Shown: positions 1 to 11,654, counted from the stretch's first letter. The stretch is DNA of 64,000 bases from Plantago major (GCA_026545765.1 CM048841.1:94631352-94695351), one strand, 5' to 3'. Translations and numbers: made by a program. The notes: a model not told the origin generated them from the sequence alone.

Positions 1-790
1 CCTTGGCATCAAATCCTTCTGCAAATCCTTTGTCTCCCAAGAGTGCAGCATCTAAACCTTGATGAATCAACAGTGCTTCCATCTTGGCTTTCCATAAACC
101 GAAATCGGTTTTCTCCGTGAACTTTTCAACATCAAACCTCATGGATGATCCCATAGCTTGATTGAAAATAGTTGAGATTCAAATCCTTTCCCACAGACGG
201 CGCCAATTGTTGAGTCACAACAATAATCTCAACCAAACAATCACAAATATCAATCGATCAACAAGAACGTAAACGATGAAACACGGAATTTACGTGGTTC
301 GGCCAAAAATAGCCTACATCCACGGGAAACCAAGCACGTATATTGATATCAACTGAGATTCGATTTCAAGCTTATACAATCTATACAAAGATCAAGCCTA
401 ATCGATTATCTATATTCCTCAATCAATCGAAAGAGAAAACAAGATCAATCTCAACGAAAAACAATCGACAATGGAACTCGAACCAATTCTCAATGAGCAG
501 AGCACGAAACCTGATATCTTCAACTGTCAGTCGTGCAAAAAACCTTCCTCAACCGCTATGCAAAATCTCAGAGCAATTGATGAAGAATCGAAAGAGAATT
601 ATTCAGAAAACTGAATGCAAGCTGGCTACTCTGTTTCTGATCTTTTCCCCTCTTTATAACCGTCTCCAACTAACTTTTAAATATGAGATTTAATCTCATC
701 CCTTGATTCCTCAGAATTGATCTGGTCCGTCCAATCATCTTGAGTAATCATCCACGGGGCTGCTTACTTGATTTGAGATAAAACTCAACA
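1..790 (-). mobile_element. Tork/TNT1-type Copia retrotransposon, 5' end (runs off left edge)
   Basis: This is the 5' end of an LTR retrotransposon on the minus strand. The first about 50 codons of gag lie at 1-154, starting MGSSMRFDVEKFTEK. This start closely matches that of the second Tork-type element further along the window. The 5' LTR follows at 208-790. Between them lies TGGCGCCGTCTGTGGG (minus strand), a likely tRNA primer-binding site. The rest of the element lies outside the window, so its completeness cannot be judged. The lineage call is by resemblance of gag to TNT1-like elements. Confidence 0.85.
208..790 (-). repeat. 5' LTR of the left-edge Tork-type Copia
   Basis: A 583-bp block begins TGTTGAG and ends CTCAACA, the TG...CA form with short terminal inverted repeats expected of an LTR. 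On the plus strand the gag side lies to its left. The partner LTR is outside the window, so no divergence can be given. The bases just right of it (TTAGT) would be one target-site copy. Confidence 0.8.
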
Positions 791-1110
791 TTAGTAAGTA
801 CAATTTTTGGGAGAAGTTAATAGTTTCAAAAAATTAAAAAAAAAAAAACAAATAGCGGTTGAAGGCGATACAGAGCAATGGTTGAGGGCGACACATAGCA
901 ACGATTTAGTAGGCGTCTGAGCAATGGACACACTTGTCAAATGTCGACACATTGGTATGATAGTCGAGCGACACCTTGACTGACGGTAGAAAACCTGAAC
1001 TTACGTTCTTCTTCTTATTTTCTCTTTGTTCGTCCGTCGATCGCTGATCATCACAAGCTGCCAACTTACGCTCTTCCTCCTCGTCCGTTGCAAGCTGCTG
1101 CTCAGCCACC

Positions 1111-3832
1111 ATGTCTGACACCGAACAGACCCCCTTCCGCCTCCACTCCGGTTAGGCCGTCGTTCCATCCGGCCCTCACCATGTCGAACATCAAAAATCA
1201 TGTTTCTGTTGTTCTTGAGATGGAAAACTCACAATATGGAACTTGGGCCGAGCTTTTCGAGATTCATGCTCGCTCTCACAAGGTTCTTCATCACATCATT
1301 TCTCCGTCTAAAGGTAAGGAGAAACCGGCTCCTAAAACCGACGAGGAAATTGATCTTTGGTCGACCACACCGTCCTTCAATGGATTTATTCGACGATATC
1401 GAATGACTTGCTGAACACCATCATCGAGCCAGATGCTACAGCCATGGAGGCCTGGGATCGTTTGAAGGATATCTTCCAAGACCATCAAACATCTCGTGCG
1501 GTGATTCTCGAGCAAGAATTCACTACGACCCGTATGGAGGATTTTTCTAATGCCTCCGCCTACTGCCAGCGTCTCAAGAGCCTCGCGGATCAACTCAAGA
1601 ATGTTGGGGCTCCTGTCTCCAATAGCCGCCTGGTTCTTCAACTTGTTTCGGGTCTTACTGAAGCTTACAAAGGTGTTGGTACACAGATTCATCATACTAA
1701 ACCTCTTCCTGCTTTTTTCTAAAGCTAGGTCATCACTCTGTCTCGAAGAAAGGGAGATTGCGGCAATGCTGGCTAATAGTTCTGGCGCAGCCTTGGTCGC
1801 GATAGGTAATGCTACTCCACAGGACGCTACCAATCCAACCCGTGGCCGAAATAATCAACCCCAGCGCAATAAGTCGGGCCGCAAGGGAAAACAACGAGGT
1901 GGCAGCTCTGGTCGCGGTAATGGCGGCAATTCCCAGATGCAATGGCCCGCAGGACAGTTCGGCCATTGGCAGTGGGTTCCACAGGCTCCGTATGCTGCAC
2001 CTCCGCCTCCATGTTCGTTCCCAACGGTGCCCTGGTCTCGTCCAACACCTGCCCCTACTGCAAGCAAGCCACAACCTGGAATTTTGGGACCCTCTCCGGC
2101 CCAACAGGTGTATACAGCTTCGATGGCTCCTCATGGCTCGTTTGTTCCGACTGATATTGAATCTGCTATGCACACAATGACTTTGAATCAGCCGGATTAG
2201 AATTGGTATATGGATACCGGGGCGACTTCTCATATGAGTTCCTCTAATGGTAATCTCTCGTCTTATTCTAATTTGAGCTCTCAAAATACTGGCATTGTTG
2301 TGGGAAACGGTCATTCTGTTCCAATTCGTGGTTATGGTCATACTAGCTTGTCTCCCCGAACCCTCCTTTATCCTTGTAGAATGTCTTACATGCCCCTAAA
2401 CTCATTAAGAACTTAATTTCCGTACGTAAATTTACTTCTGATAATTATGTGTCGGTTGAGTTTGATCCTAATGGATTTTTTGTGAAGGATTTTTAGACGG
2501 GGATACCCATCATGAGATGTGATAGTTCGGGCGATCTATATCCACTCACCTCCATCCGTTCTCCAGCCACTTCGCCATCCACCTTTGCTGCTTTGTCTTC
2601 TCCTCTCTGGCATGATCGTTTAGGCCATCCGGAAAAGTTTGTTTTAGATTGTCTTAGACTAGATAAAAGTATTACTTGTGCTAAATCTACTCTTTCTGGC
2701 ATTTGTCGTTCTTGCATTCTTGGTAAACACATTAAGTTACCATTTGATACTTCGATGTCTAAAACACTGTTACCTTTCGATATTATTCATCGTGATATAT
2801 GGACTTCCCCCGTTTTGAGTTCTTTGGGTCATCGCTATTATGTTCTCTTTTTGGATGATTTTTCGAATTTCTTATGGACTTTTCCTTTAGCTAAGAAATC
2901 TGATGTTTATTCCAAATTCTTAGCTTTACGTGCCCATATTCTTACCCCATTTGAGAAACATATTAAAAATATCCAATGTGATAATGGGAGGGAATACGAC
3001 AATGGTCGGTTTGGTCATTTTTGTGAGTCTAATGGGATGTCTTTCCGCCTTTCGTGTCCTCATACATCTTCCCGAGATGTTCATATGCATGCTCTTAAGC
3101 GCATTCTAAGATATATTCAGGGTACTCTTGATTATGGATTGCACCTTTATCCATCTTCGGTTTCTGGTTTATTGTCCTACACGGATGCGGATTGGGGGGG
3201 GGGGGGGGGGCGGCTCGAATACACGTCGTTCTATTGTGTTTTTCTTGGAGATAACTTGATCTCGTGGTCGAGTAAATGCCAACCTACCTTGTCTCGTTCA
3301 AGTGCAGAAGCAGAATACAGGGGCGTGGCAAATGTGGTGTCTGAAGCTTGTTGGATTCGAAATCTTTTGCTGGAATTGCATCACCCGATAGATAAGGCTA
3401 CTCTGGTCTATTGTGACAACGTCAATGCAGTATATCTTTCCGGAAATCCGGTCCAGCATTAGCGCACGAAGCATATTGAGATGGATATTCATTTTGTTCG
3501 AGAACAGGTCGTGAGAGGACAAGTTCGAGTCTTACATGTTCCTTCTCGATTTCAGATCACTGATATATTTACTAAAGGGCTCCCACAAGTTTTGTTTGAA
3601 GATTTTCGAGACAGTCTAAGTGTTCGTAAGCCTCCCGCTTCGACTGCGAGGGTGTGATAGATTATGTAAATATTAGTTAGAATATTATATAATCTTCTAT
3701 AGTGTAAATTAGAGTCCTAGCCTTATTAGATTGATGTAAATTAGAGTACTAGACTTAGTATAACTCTAGATGTAGAATTTGTATATATATTGAATGAAAT
3801 CAATGAAGTTGATTACGGAAAACATTCTTTCA
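1111..3832 (+). mobile_element. Ale-type Copia retrotransposon fossil, shortened
   Basis: Parts seen on the plus strand, in order: a UBN2-type gag (about 1180-1720) with a basic Gly/Arg-rich tail (about 1840-1930); an aspartic protease start with the DTGATSHM motif (about 2210-2340); a GAG-pre-integrase segment with LWHDRLGH (about 2600-2720); an integrase core beginning (about 2780-3040); and an RNase H segment with YTDADWGG and SSAEAEYRG (about 3080-3650). No reverse transcriptase was recognised and the element is much shorter than a full Copia, so it is an old, broken copy with several breaks. A purine-rich stretch precedes a probable 3' LTR at 3655-3832. No matching 5' LTR was found between 790 and 1111. 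Confidence 0.85.
3655..3832 (+). repeat. Probable 3' LTR of the Ale-type fossil
   Basis: This AT-rich block begins TGATAGATTATG directly after the purine-rich GCGAGGGTG and ends at CTTTCA. It contains TATATAT near its end. The left border is supported by the preceding tract; the right border is a guess because no second LTR copy is available. Confidence 0.5.
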
Positions 3833-4469
3833 GCACTATTATGAATGCTTCCGTTGGTCTGAATTTCACATCTATTACCCCGTATCCCCGACTATTGTGT
3901 GTGTTGGGGAGGGGGATTTCTGAAACCAATTTGTGCTTGTGCGCTGCATATTAGTTTTGTTATTATTAGTTAGGCTGTTAATCATCTGTTGTCCTATCTG
4001 AATGTAATTACCATGTTTGCAGTCTAATGTGATTCATGGAACAGGTGTTTACTAATATTCCTATGATATCCGTGTTCTTCATATATCTGGGGAACCCTTA
4101 AATCATCGTTATACCTGAGTACACACGACATGGCTCAAGGAACTCAACATAGTTAAGTAAATGTGTACTCAGGTAACACTAGAAATATTAGCTGGTCAAA
4201 TATACACGTTTTGATGTCCATCAGGCACTAATGGAGTATCTAATGTAGAAAAGTAGAAATTCTATTGAATTGATCAAATAAAACTGTATACAAGCCGAGA
4301 GGATAACAATCTCTACTGATGAAAGGAGTCCAAGTCAACTAACTACTAACTACTAACCTAATGTCTGATGTCTGAGTAAACTAACAAAAATAGTCCAAGT
4401 AAACTAACTACTGACCTAATGTCTGATGTCTGAACTTGTTGCCTTAATCTCTGAGGTTGTTGCAGACTT
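3833..4469. other. Gene-free stretch with a short direct duplication
   Basis: No coding or RNA gene was recognised. Bases about 4328-4434 hold a roughly 60-bp direct repeat: the phrase CCTAATGTCTGATGTCTGA occurs twice, each time preceded by AACTAACTACT. The rest looks like intergenic or old repeat sequence. Confidence 0.5.
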
Positions 4470-6590
4470 TCAGGGCCACCTTTGGATCGAAACATCAAAG
4501 TGATATGTCGCATTTGCGACTCTGGTCATGGTTAGTTGATCCTCATTACGGGGTGCTACTGCATAGAAGTAATTCGTGAGGCGATGAAGGATATAGCCAC
4601 GACCACTTGCAGTGATTCTGAACATGAAAATATGCCCGCTGACTCGATCTCGAACCTGAAACCGGAGGTTGCAGCAGGCCCCATAGGAGATAAAAGGTGC
4701 TGTATTTTCAGCTCTGATCCGTATTTCCCTCCGATAAATAATTTCTCTTGTAATTCTAATCGAAAAGGATAGTTCTTGATGCAGTACTGGTGGTGCAGGA
4801 AGTGCCGCCAGGTGATCAGCCTAGTTACGATCAAGATCTTGGTGGTGCGGGAATTGCGCCAGTGATCAGTTGGTTCTGTTTTGATGCGATCTTGGTGGTG
4901 CGGAAGTGCCTCAGTGATCATCTGGTTACATTCTTGATGCAAGATCTTGGTGGTGCGGGAAGTGCCGCCAGGTGATCAGGCTGGTTCTGTTCTTGATGCA
5001 GTACTGGTGGTGCGGGAAGTGCCGCCAGGTGATCAGGCTGGTTCTGTTCTTGATGCAGTACTGGTGGTGCGGGAAGTGCCGCCAGGTGATTAGGCTGGTT
5101 TTGTTCTTGATGCAGTACTGGTGGTGTGGGAAGTGCCTCCAGGTGATCATGCTGGTTCTGATCTTGATGCAGTACTGGTGGTGCGGGAAGTGCCGCCAGG
5201 TGATCAGTCTGGTTCTGAAGCAGTACTAGTGGTGTGGGAAGTGCTGCCAGGTGATCAGGCTGGTTCTGTTCTTGATGCAGTACTGGTGGTGCGGGAAGTG
5301 CCGCCAGGTGATCAGCTTGGTTCTGTTCTTATGCAGTACTAGTGGTGCGGGAAGTGCCGCCAGGTGATCATGCTGGTTCTGTTCTTGATGCACGATCTTG
5401 GTGGTGCGGAAGTGCCGCCAGTGATCAGTTACATTCTTGATGCGATCTTGGTGGTGAGGGAAGTGCCGCCAGGTGATCAAGCTGGTTCTGTTCTTGATGC
5501 CGCCAGGTGATCATGTTGGTTCTGTTCTTGATGCCGCCAGGTGATCATGTTGGTTCTGTTCTTGATCGATCTAGTAGTCCGGAAGTCTTTGCCGGTGATC
5601 AAGTTACATTCTTGATCGGAAGTGCCGCCAGTGATCATCTTGGATTCTGTTCTTGATGCAAGATCTTGGTGGTGCGGAAGTGCCGCCAGTGATCAGTGGT
5701 TCATTCTTGATGCAAGATCTTGGTGGTGCGGAAGTGCCGCCAGTGATCAGCCGGTCCGTTTTGATGCGGAAGTGCCGCCAGTTATCAGCCGGTTCTTGCG
5801 CGATCGTGGTGCGGGAAGTGCCGCCAGGTGATTAGGCTGGTTTTGTTCTTGATGCGATCGTTGGTGGGAAGTGCCTCGGTGATCATGGTTCGATCTTGCG
5901 ATCAGTGGTGCGGAAGTGCCGCCAGTGATCGACCGTTACGAGCGTTACTAGTGGTGTGGAAGTGCCGCCAGTGATCAGCCGGTTCGTTTCGATGCAAGAT
6001 CTTGGTGCGGGAAGTGCCGCCAGGTGATCATGCTGGTTCTGTTCTTGATGCAGTACTGGTGGTGCGGGAAGTGCCGCCAGGTGATCATGCTGGTTCTGTT
6101 CTTGATGCAGTACTGGTGGTGAGGGAAGTGCCGCCAGGTGATCAAGCTGGTTCTGTTCTTGATGCCGCCAGGTGATCATGTTGGTTCTGTTCTTGATGCC
6201 GCCAGGTGATCATGTCGTTCGCTTCTTGCGCAGATTAGTAGTCCGGAAGTCGCCAGTGATCAGCCGGTTACATTCTTGATGCAAGATCTTGGTGCGGAAG
6301 TGCCGCCAGTGATCATCCGTTCGTTTCTTGATGCAAGATCTTGGTGGTGCGGGAAGTGCCGCCAGGTGATCATGCTGGTTTTGTTCTTGATGCAGTACTG
6401 GTGGTGTGGGAAGTGCCGCCAGGTTATCAGGCTGGTTCTGTTCTTGATGCAGTACTGGTGGTGCGGGAAGTTCTTGAAGTTCTTGATTTCCTTGATTTAC
6501 ATGGTTCTGCTGCTGCGGGAGTTCTTGCAGTGGTCGTGGAATTTCTGACACCTGATCAGCCTTAAAACAATCAAAACCAAAGTAATCCAT
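4470..6590 (-). CDS. Putative protein with about 30 tandem 19-residue Pro/Gln/His-rich repeats
   Basis: The product is unrecognised and no function is assigned. On the minus strand an ATG at 6590 opens a unique N-terminus (MDYFGFDCFKADQVSEIPRP, then a Gln/Asn-rich stretch) that runs directly into units of LHQEQNQHDHLAALPAPPV. The last units, near 4780, are read in the same unit frame and continue into about 100 unique residues ending SIQRWP and a TGA at 4470-4472. ATG to TGA is 2121 bases, a multiple of three. A TATA box lies at 6699-6708, about 110 bases upstream. Inside the array many units have lengths that are not multiples of three, so the frame wanders; this may be real decay or assembly error in a repeat. 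The unit reads open in more than one frame, which weakens coding inference. The alternative is a non-coding minisatellite. Confidence 0.4.
4778..6470. repeat. 57-bp minisatellite, about 30 units
   Basis: The plus-strand unit contains GTACTGGTGGTGCGGGAAG, then GCCGCCAGGTGATCA and GGCTGGTTCTGTTCTTGATGCA, for a total of 57 bases (19 codons). Near-perfect units occur at about 4940-5390, 6005-6140 and 6340-6470. Shorter degraded units fill about 5390-6000 and 6200-6340. Each good unit carries the palindrome TGATCA. A block with unusual short units occurs twice, near 5452 and near 6116, showing a duplication of about 665 bases on top of the 57-bp period. Confidence 0.95.
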
Positions 6591-6698
6591 TTGGCGAGTG
6601 GGGGAACTGAATTAAAGATTTGGTAATATTAACGAACGAGTGTGGAAATGATTGGGATGGTAATTTGGAGAAGGATATGTCCTCTTACTATTATTATT

Positions 6699-6708
6699 AT
6701 ATTTATAG
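6699..6708 (-). promoter_or_regulatory. TATA box for the minus-strand repeat protein
   Basis: The minus strand reads CTATAAATAT here, about 110 bases upstream of the ATG at 6590. Spacing fits a TATA box with a 5' leader of about 80 bases. AT-rich sequence lies around it, so a chance match is possible. Confidence 0.4.
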
Positions 6709-6719
6709 TTGCGTAAGTA

Positions 6720-7109
6720 CTGTTCAGTACCGACTAATCCCAATAAATTTCGGTTCTTATACATATGAAATGAAATCTGATTAAATTAACCCGAAAGTAT
6801 TGTAATGTATTTTAAAGCAATATATACTTTTTATGAATGAGCTATGCATGGTAGACACGTAAAATGTGTTGAATAAATTTTAATTTGTCGTATACAATTG
6901 GAATCTTATCAATTTTTTTTTCCAAAAAGGACTGTTTCTAAATAACTTATATAGAGACAACATAAGTTATTAATAAAACTATCTATGTTATTAATCAATA
7001 CGTAAAAGTTGTTAACGAAATATAATAATGACGAAATCTACCCTGGAAATTTTCAAACCTCCTCGTGAACTGTGCCAATAGTTGGTTGTAGCATAGGATT
7101 GAACTAGGT
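6720..7109. other. AT-rich intergenic stretch
   Basis: Nothing recognisable was seen. The sequence is AT-rich with no supported reading frame. Confidence 0.5.
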
Positions 7110-8990
7110 CTAAGGTTCTTCCACCAAGTCATAGACTATCCGTATAAAGTTCCACCAAGTTCAAAACAATTGCGCCTTCACAAAGATGCCCCAAAACGGA
7201 TCCTATGTTTTATAGGACAAGAGTTCCCATCGTATCTTTCCTTGGAAGAATTAGGGGCACTCCTCCCTAGTTCCAATGTCTCATGCCTAATTAGTGGACA
7301 CAAGGGATCTAGGTATCGCTCCTATTGGACGGTATTCCTAGCCTTAGCAGGCTTTCCAATTTTTACCGCTCCACCTCTAATGACCTTTCATGTATGCGTA
7401 TCTGTTCCCTTATCTCTCAGTCTCATATGTGGTCTGGTTCTTGCGATTGTTCCTCTCAGACCTGGATCCACTCCTTTCTCTCCTGACCTCCCTTATCCTC
7501 TTGAGGGCTCTTCCCCTTCTTCCGTAATACTCATCATCCCTTTCTCTTCTAGATGGGGAGTCGTTTATGTTGCTCGAATAATTTCATGTTCCTCTTCATA
7601 CAGGTCATCATACCAATCCCTTATGTCTTCCTCGTCGTAATGGCGTCGATCCCTTTCGGAGACCCGGGAAGGAGTGGGGTCATGACGGATCCTTCCATCA
7701 ACTCCCCTTTCCTCCCCCTACTTGTCAGACGGTCAACCTCTTCATCCCTAGCAACTCTCACGCCCTCGTTGATGACGTTCCTTAGGTCTTTAGGGGCCTG
7801 CGGCTGGGTGCCCTAATGTTCTCCCCGTGTGCTACCGAGCGATCGGTGTTCCTTGATTGTGGGGATCTCCTCCTTGAGTCCACCACATGGTCGACGCGTG
7901 TCTGGATCTGCCGGACCCAAACTGGTAGTACCACCACCATACGTGTGTGTGTGTGTAGGGGGGGGGGGGGGGTGCGACTGGCTGGAGCTGGGACCTGGGG
8001 AGCTATCCCCACTGCACCTTGCGTATGTAACTGGATAGCGATGAGTAGGAGCTATATTTGCGCATTATTGAATCCGGCTAGCGAGGCGTCGACCAAATTT
8101 TGATGTCCGAGCGAAGCCGGGACATGTTGGTGAATGAGATTTGTGACGGGGCCTAGGCCCTCCGTGGAGACTCGACACTTGGGTCCCGTCTCGGTCGTCG
8201 TGTTCGTAGACGATGTAATTCTCAGCGGTGGGATATGAGATATGACCCCATGCAATTTTGGTTCCGAACTCGTGGGGTCCTGTCTGGCCTCGGAGGATGT
8301 GGCCCTACAATTTCCTTGTTTATTTTTTAACCATAGGTTTTGGTTTCGTTTCCCACAACGACGACATTATGATGTGGTATAAAAACGGGTAAGTCGAATA
8401 GTCCTTGAGATGTCAATCCGAGAGCTTAGGTAAGGTGAGTAATATAGTTCGTGTCTAGAGTGAAGTCAACATGCAAATAAGAGGGAAGGGGTTAAGATGC
8501 TTTTAAGCCGGTTTTCCTTAGACAAACCATGTTAAGAATCAACTAGTCTGTTGGGTCCTACTAGCGGGAGTTCGGACTTACAAACTTAGAGAGTGGAATT
8601 TATAGGTGAAAGCCCAAGAGACACAACTCCGGTTAATTGGAGGTTGGCCGGTCCTGTCAGACCGTGACACATGTCGTCGGAGCGTTTAGGTCATGCGGGT
8701 TGACTTACTTGGTGTTAGACATGGGCCACTGAATACGGGAGCGCCGACCTATCGTGGTTTGATACCAGAGGTCGGTCCTGAACTCTAGTGTCAAATACCA
8801 TAATCAACCCATATAACACGGATGACCGACATGGAGTAATCGGGAGTCGGACCTCCTGATGTCCTTTGTCAGATTCTTTGTGTTCTGTTTACTCTTTTAT
8901 GAGAGCGTGGCATCAAACCCGCTGATGTGGGGGTCGGATTTCCGAGTAAGGGGACTTTAGAACGTAACTAGACCGCCTTAATTTGCCAAT
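7110..8990 (-). mobile_element. Degraded Ty3-like retroelement debris (gag and LTR-like sequence)
   Basis: The GC content is higher than in the flanks. On the minus strand short frames rich in Arg, Glu, Ser and Pro (about 7560-8260) resemble the N-terminal and charged parts of plant Ty3-type gag, for example a segment with TTTETGPKCRVSTEGLGP and LIHQHVP. Bases about 8340-8990 have no frame and look LTR- or leader-like. No protease, reverse transcriptase or integrase was found. Borders and family are uncertain; this is a fossil with many breaks. A 15-base G run sits at 7958-7972. Confidence 0.4.
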
Positions 8991-9630
8991 CCTTTTAGTC
9001 AGACTTATTAGTACATATCACTACCCATACTCTAACTTCAAAAAATGGGCTCTATTACCAATTTGAATAGACTGATTGACGATCAACTTAACATATGTTA
9101 AAGTCGAATTGTACAGAAAATATGCAATTAATAAGTAACTTTGCTAGTTCAATATTTCACTCACATAAAATAACTTTTCTATTTATATGTTAAAAGTCTA
9201 TTAAAATTACGTCAGTTTAAGTCGTATTCCAAACAATTTATAAATTACCCAAACCAACCCAGCCCGTTGGTACTAAAAGAGTCCGTCTCCTGAGAGCTCT
9301 ACATAATAGACAAACATAGACAATTTATACATAAAACTATACAACATGATTTTTTTTTTGCGGGCCGACCCGCATTTTTTCCTTACAATACACAGCTCCT
9401 TTCATGTGTCCATCCAGTCATATTGGTACTTTGGATCAAATTGTCTATGTTTGATATATAATTGTCTATATATGTTTAGCATAAAATTATTGATGACAAC
9501 CTATTTATCCCAAAGAAACACAATATTTATAAATAAACATAGAAATCAATTTCATTCATCAATCAATAAATGTCATACATATAAAACAATACAAAAAATT
9601 TAAAATCACTATATCCAAACTACAATCATC
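8991..9630. other. AT-rich gene-free stretch
   Basis: No coding or RNA gene was recognised. The sequence becomes progressively AT-rich toward the satellite-like region that follows. Confidence 0.5.
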
Positions 9631-9690
9631 TTTGCAAACAAATAAAACACCCTTGAATTGTTTGCAAACAAATAAAACACCCTTGATTAG
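9631..9690. repeat. 30-bp tandem duplication
   Basis: The 30-base phrase beginning TTTGCAAACAAATAAAACAC occurs twice back to back (9631-9660 and 9661-9690) with differences only near its end. It lies at the edge of the satellite-like region. Confidence 0.85.
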
Positions 9691-9779
9691 TTCGACGACT
9701 CCTCCATCCACGTCTCCATCTTTATCATCAATCGTTTTCTTTATTCGACCAACATTTTTACGAAAACCTAGTATATGCA

Positions 9780-11050
9780 ACAAAAACATCAACAATTTGA
9801 CTTTAAACATCAACAATTGCGATATAAACATATGCAATTAGTGGCAAGGAAATCGAAACACCCAAAAATAAAAAGCACCAACAAACATCACCTATTTAAC
9901 ATTCAATATCAACAATTACAGTATAAACATGCATAATTAACACTGAAAACATAGCAGTTTTACAAAATACATAATATCTGAAAAACGACAAACATCAACA
10001 ATTTGCGGCTAGACATACACAATTTACATAAAGACCTAAATAAATAAAAATTTCAAAAGATGAAACAAAAAGCCTATATTAAAACATCATCTATTTACAA
10101 CTTAAGCATCAACAATTGTAGTATAAACATAGACTATTAATACATCCATTCAGTTTTACAGAACTATAAGAACTCTATACAAGAAAGGAATGGAACTACA
10201 AACATCAGTAATTAACAACTAAATATGCACAATTTACATAAAAAACTAAACAATAATATTTCAACATACGAAACATAAAACATAACCAATTTAAAGTTAA
10301 ACATAAGCAATTCCAGTATGAATATATGCAAACTTAGCCAATAAGCACTAGAAATCAAAGATCTGGAACATAATCTGTTTATATAATAAAACATCAACTA
10401 TTTACACATAAACATGTACAATTCACTCAGAAACATATGCAATTTAAAAACAATACTACAGAAAGTCTAACCATAAAGTAATGAAACTACAACATCATAT
10501 CTATTTACAACTAAACATACAACATTTACATAAAAACCTAAAAAAATCGAACACTACAATGAAGATCTACCAACAAACACAACAAAAACAGATAAAAAAC
10601 TAACTGAAAATAGAGAAAATACGACAAACATCAACAGTTACTAATCAAACATCTGCAATTTATATGAAAACATAAACAATTACAGATACACATACACAAT
10701 TCACACTAAGAACATACCAGTTTTACAAAACTACAGAAACTCAAACAAAAAGAAATGAAACCACAAACATCAACAATTTACAGATACATATAGACATACA
10801 CAATTTACATAAAACCTAAACAAGATTTTTTTTAAAAAAAGATGAAACAAAATACCTATATTCAAGCATCACCAATTTACCCTTAAAAATCAACCATTAC
10901 AGTATAAACATAGGCTATTCATACATACATCCCAATTTATTTTACAAAACTACATAAATTTATAAATAATGAATACAATCGCAAACAATAATTTATTGCT
11001 ACACATACACCATTTACATAAAAATCTAGCTAACAGTTGCATATCATTTA
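9780..11050. repeat. Degenerate satellite-like array, period about 210-220 bp
   Basis: A diverged unit recurs about five times. Its landmarks, in order, are ACAAACATCAACAATTTAC, ACATACACAATTTACATAAA, a segment with GATGAAACAAAA, ATCAACAATTACAGTATAAA and CAGTTTTACAAAACTAC. Clear unit starts are near 9988, 10199, 10762 and 10982. Within each unit the shorter phrase AACATCAACAATT recurs, so the unit itself grew from shorter repeats. No frame is supported. Confidence 0.75.
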
Positions 11051-11106
11051 TCCATAGCAATGGGTTATTACTACCTCTACAACTAGCTAGCAGTAGATCC
11101 ATAATA

Positions 11107-11470
11107 ATCGAAGCAAAAATGAAGCATAAACAACCAAAACAACATAAAAACGAAGCAGATTATGCCGATCTAACAACACTTGAAGCAAAGATGAAGCATA
11201 AACAGCCAAAACAACAGAAAAACGAAGCAGATCATGCTGATTTAACAACAGTCGAAGCAAAAATGAAGGATAAACGACCAAAACAACAGAAAACGAAGCA
11301 TATCATGCCGATCTAACAACAGTCGGAGCATAAATGAAGGATAAAGAACCAAAACAACAGAAAACGAAGCATATTATGCCGATCTAACAACAGTCGAAAC
11401 ACAAAGGAAGCATAAACAACCAAAACAACATACAACGAAGCATATCATGCCGATCTAACAACAATCGAAG
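11107..11470. repeat. 72-bp tandem array, five units
   Basis: Units begin GAAGCAAAAATGAAGCATAA, continue through CCAAAACAACA and CGAAGCAGAT and end CCGATCTAACAACA. The first two units are exactly 72 bases; later ones are about 70. In the plus frame the first copies read as a 24-residue repeat (EAKMKHKQPKQ, then KNEADHADLTT), but the frame is lost in later units, there is no gene context, and the array abuts the AT-rich satellite. It is best taken as a minisatellite. Confidence 0.9.
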
Positions 11471-11654
11471 CAAATCAATCAATGTCTTTCCTAAAGCGTG
11501 AGAAGAAAGCGAGGAATGAAAAGAAAAAACTGAAAATAACGTTTATATGAAATTCGGGAATCATAACCCGCAACCCAGATCCAAAACATTATGAAATCCG
11601 TCCGCGCTAAATCCGTGAAATTGAGTCCAGATTTAAAATGTTGAAGGACTCTCA

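Noticed and set aside
4926-5342. Short open frames reading WRHFPHHQYCIKN or LVLFLMQYWWCGKCRQV in the 57-bp array
   Set aside because: They are other-frame readings of the same repeat unit. Only the LHQEQNQ frame joins both unique ends.
4778-6470. CRISPR-like look of regularly spaced repeats
   Set aside because: Units are contiguous with no unique spacers, and the host is a plant.
7170-7640. 156-codon plus-strand frame
   Set aside because: It lies antisense to gag-like sequence, has no start context and matches nothing; it is a shadow.
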